From: an uncultured Prevotella sp. | GTDB lineage: Bacteria; Bacteroidota; Bacteroidia; Bacteroidales; Bacteroidaceae | Length of the DNA: 64,000 bases | NCBI GenBank assembly: GCA_946183415.1 | Contig: CAMHAM010000003.1 | Location: 62,001 to 126,000, forward strand | Direction of reading: 5' to 3' | Part shown: piece by piece, positions 62,547 through 64,000 of the stretch | Position numbering within the stretch: the stretch's first letter is position 1 | Layout: the number at the start of each line of letters is the position of its first letter | Notes under the pieces: generated by a model | What the model was told of the DNA's origin: nothing | What the model saw: the letters and a program-made list of their open reading frames with translations, nothing else | Database searches by the model: none | Made by a program: the position numbers and the translations under genes

Positions 62547-63209
62547 ATGAGAAGTGTACTCCTGCTGTTTTTCACTTTTCACTTTTCACTTCTCACTTCT
62601 TCTGCGCGTAGCGTCCAGACCATCAATGCAGAGAAGGCTCGGGAAGTGGCTCGGGAGCAAGTCATCTGGCAAGACCAGCTTTGTCCTTTCTCTACCTTCG
62701 CGCTTGATTTCCTGAAATCCGTCTATGGTAAGAGCAACTACAAAGGTCTCTCTCCTGAGCAGGTGGTTTATGGCTGGCTTCTTCGCCCTGAAGTTTGGAA
62801 GGATGAACCTATGATCCATATTCCTGAGACCGATCTTCAGCGCCAACTGCATATCGAAGGCGAATATGCCAAGTTCTCAGAACTCTTCGACGACACCCTC
62901 GGTTACAAGCTGAATACGTTGGGCTCAGACCTTCCTGAACGGATGCGGCAGATGGCTCGTGAGTCATCTGCCGCCATCAGTCTTGACGAGAAAGTGGGTG
63001 AGATCATTCTACTGACAAGAGGCCAACTATTTAAGCCGCGTCCTGCTGATATGAAGCCTTTACCCTCATGGCGGGTAGAGGCTGAAATCCTTTGGAATAA
63101 CACCCCTTCATGGGCTATTCTGGTGATAGTTGTAGCAGTCGTAGCCCTCTTGGTGTTCTTTCTGAGAAAAGCTATGAAGAGGCCTTTGAAGGCTGTAAAG
63201 ATAGCATAA
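62547..63209 (+). CDS. Stand-alone periplasmic domain of a Bacteroidetes CcsA-type cytochrome c biogenesis protein (probably truncated)
   Basis: 220 aa from the ATG at 62547. N-terminal signal/anchor (LLLFFTFHFSLLTSSA), then INAEKAREVAREQVIWQDQLCPFSTFALDFLKSVYGKSNYKGLSPEQVVYGWLL-type sequence that matches the extracytoplasmic region of Bacteroidetes CcsA/ResB fusion proteins, then one membrane helix (about 187-206) and a short basic end. The full family is far longer, with many helices and haem-handling motifs, which are missing. The gene ends inside the 3' end of the opposite-strand kinase (38-bp overlap). Part of the cytochrome cluster. Confidence 0.6.
   Translation: MRSVLLLFFTFHFSLLTSSARSVQTINAEKAREVAREQVIWQDQLCPFSTFALDFLKSVYGKSNYKGLSPEQVVYGWLLRPEVWKDEPMIHIPETDLQRQLHIEGEYAKFSELFDDTLGYKLNTLGSDLPERMRQMARESSAAISLDEKVGEIILLTRGQLFKPRPADMKPLPSWRVEAEILWNNTPSWAILVIVVAVVALLVFFLRKAMKRPLKAVKIA
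62569..62596 (+). repeat. Four TTTTCAC heptamers inside a signal-peptide coding region
   Basis: TTTTCAC, TTTTCAC, TTTTCAC, TTCTCAC in exact 7-bp steps encode part of FFTFHFSLLT. The unit is the reverse complement of the repeat at 61354-61402. Confidence 0.75.
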
Positions 63210-64000
63210 AGACAACGCTACAGCCCTGACGTGATTGTTCGACAAGGTCGAGCATGCCTCCTTGCAGAATCATCATTCTCCGACTCAGAGAGAGGCCGAT
63301 TCCACTACCACTCCGCTTGGTAGTGAAGAAAGGCACAAAGAGCGACTGACGGTTTTCCGCAGGGATAGGCAGACCATCGTTGCCGATGTAGAGAGTCAGG
63401 AAGGCAGAGTTGTGATTGGCTCCTTGATCCTTTTCCACAACTATTTTCTGGGCTTTGGCCTCAATGGCATTCTTTACGAGGTTCATCAACACCTGGCGTA
63501 ACATACCTTCATCTGCATGGACTGTCAGATCAGACGAGACGTTCACCTCCCATGTCAGCTGGGGGTAGGTTTTCCTGATGTCGTCAATCATCTTCAGCAA
63601 GGCAACATCGCCTATCTTTGGTTTCTCCAGTTCCGACATCTTGCGATAGCTGACGACGAAGTCGCTCAGATGGCGTGAGGTGTCGTATATGGCCTGGATA
63701 CCGTCTTCAAGGGGTGAATCCTTCACATCGGGGCGATTCAGTAGTGACTGGCTGATGCTGGTGATAGGGGCAGTGGCGTTCATTATCTCATGGGTAAGTA
63801 CCCGAGTGAGCCGTTCCCACGACTCCACCTCACTCTGGTTAACCTGCTGGCGGATGGTTTCACCCAACTGATTCAGCGTCTCCTGCATGGCTCGCTCACC
63901 AAAGAACATGCCGTCTGTGGGCATGCGGAAAGTAAAGTCCTTGTTGCGGATAGCTTCTTGCATCAGATGGGCACGTAGTCGTAACTTGCGCTGATGGCGG
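63172..64000 (-). CDS. Sensor histidine kinase, C-terminal part
   Basis: The frame is open to the right edge, so the N-terminal sensor is outside the window. Visible from the edge inward: HQRKLRLRAHLMQEAIRNKDFTFRM, a HisKA box of NtrY type (RVLTHEIMNATAPITSISQSLL), N-box LMNLVKNAIEAKA, a G1-like GNDGLPIPAENRQSLFVPFFTTK and G2 GSGIGLSLSRRMMILQGG. All catalytic residues are present. It ends at the kinase domain, so a separate response regulator must act with it. Convergent with, and overlapping by 38 bp, the CcsA-like gene. Confidence 0.88.
   Translation of the reverse strand, partial: RHQRKLRLRAHLMQEAIRNKDFTFRMPTDGMFFGERAMQETLNQLGETIRQQVNQSEVESWERLTRVLTHEIMNATAPITSISQSLLNRPDVKDSPLEDGIQAIYDTSRHLSDFVVSYRKMSELEKPKIGDVALLKMIDDIRKTYPQLTWEVNVSSDLTVHADEGMLRQVLMNLVKNAIEAKAQKIVVEKDQGANHNSAFLTLYIGNDGLPIPAENRQSLFVPFFTTKRSGSGIGLSLSRRMMILQGGMLDLVEQSRQGCSVVFMLSLQPSKASS

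Overview
The window looks like chromosomal DNA from a gut- or rumen-type Prevotellaceae (order Bacteroidales). The evidence is: many promoters of the Bacteroidetes form TTTG-N19/20-TAnnTTTG, no consistent Shine-Dalgarno sequences, a SusC/SusD polysaccharide utilisation locus, a three-subunit type-B fumarate reductase, Bacteroidetes-only families (DUF3089, DUF4298, DUF2023, the radical SAM/DUF4130 repair pair), and C-terminal tails of the VYDLQGRR...GKKFVVK type. I saw no rRNA, tRNA, CRISPR array or intact insertion sequence.

Layout. 1-1028: 5' part of mnmG on the minus strand, divergent from frdCAB (1204-4712). 4793-5428: a cytidylate-kinase-like gene, then a repeat island (5433-6188) holding the 3' remnant of a REP-type transposase, two REP hairpins and two periodic palindrome arrays. 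6346-9837: AraC-type membrane regulator, DUF3089 lipoprotein, class A acid phosphatase, DUF4298. 10113-13049: a histidine-kinase-like protein with degenerate catalytic motifs, and a DMT exporter. 13066-15535 (minus): RsbW-like protein and a two-gene radical SAM DNA repair module, divergent from a GNAT-MurQ fusion. 16898-18623 (minus): membrane protein, ECF sigma factor, DUF3237. 18717-24635: methyltransferase, GNAT-like protein, parE, S41 protease. 24662-30860 (minus): DUF4421-like protein, then a tight operon of histidine kinase, NCS2 purine permease and a GH53-VanX fusion. 31191-33532: YjjG nucleotidase and GltS symporter, convergent.

33743-48823 is an arabinan utilisation locus. A membrane-anchored propeller/Y_Y_Y/AraC regulator precedes susC, susD, a surface glycan-binding lipoprotein and three GH43 enzymes. 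A 21-bp-spaced direct repeat upstream of the susC promoter is the likely operator. 49215-52909 is a GC-rich foreign-looking segment (acyltransferase fragment, full acyltransferase, C26 peptidase, TraX) bracketed by two inverted REP hairpins. 53497-55029 (minus) holds DUF2023 and a hemerythrin/RIC-LuxR regulator. Divergent to that regulator is a seven-gene extracytoplasmic iron/haem redox cluster (porin, imelysin, di-haem oxidoreductase, porin, cytochrome c lipoprotein, Rid-like protein, CcsA-like periplasmic domain). The window ends inside a histidine kinase.

The most unusual signal is non-coding. Eight short intergenic arrays of unrelated sequence share a strict 11- or 22-bp period, and most are built from palindromic or mutually inverted units. 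They sit at operon boundaries and tend to lie beside REP elements. A separate family of 7-bp repeats (AAAGTGA / TTTTCAC) lies immediately before start codons and inside signal-peptide codons in the GH43 and cytochrome regions.
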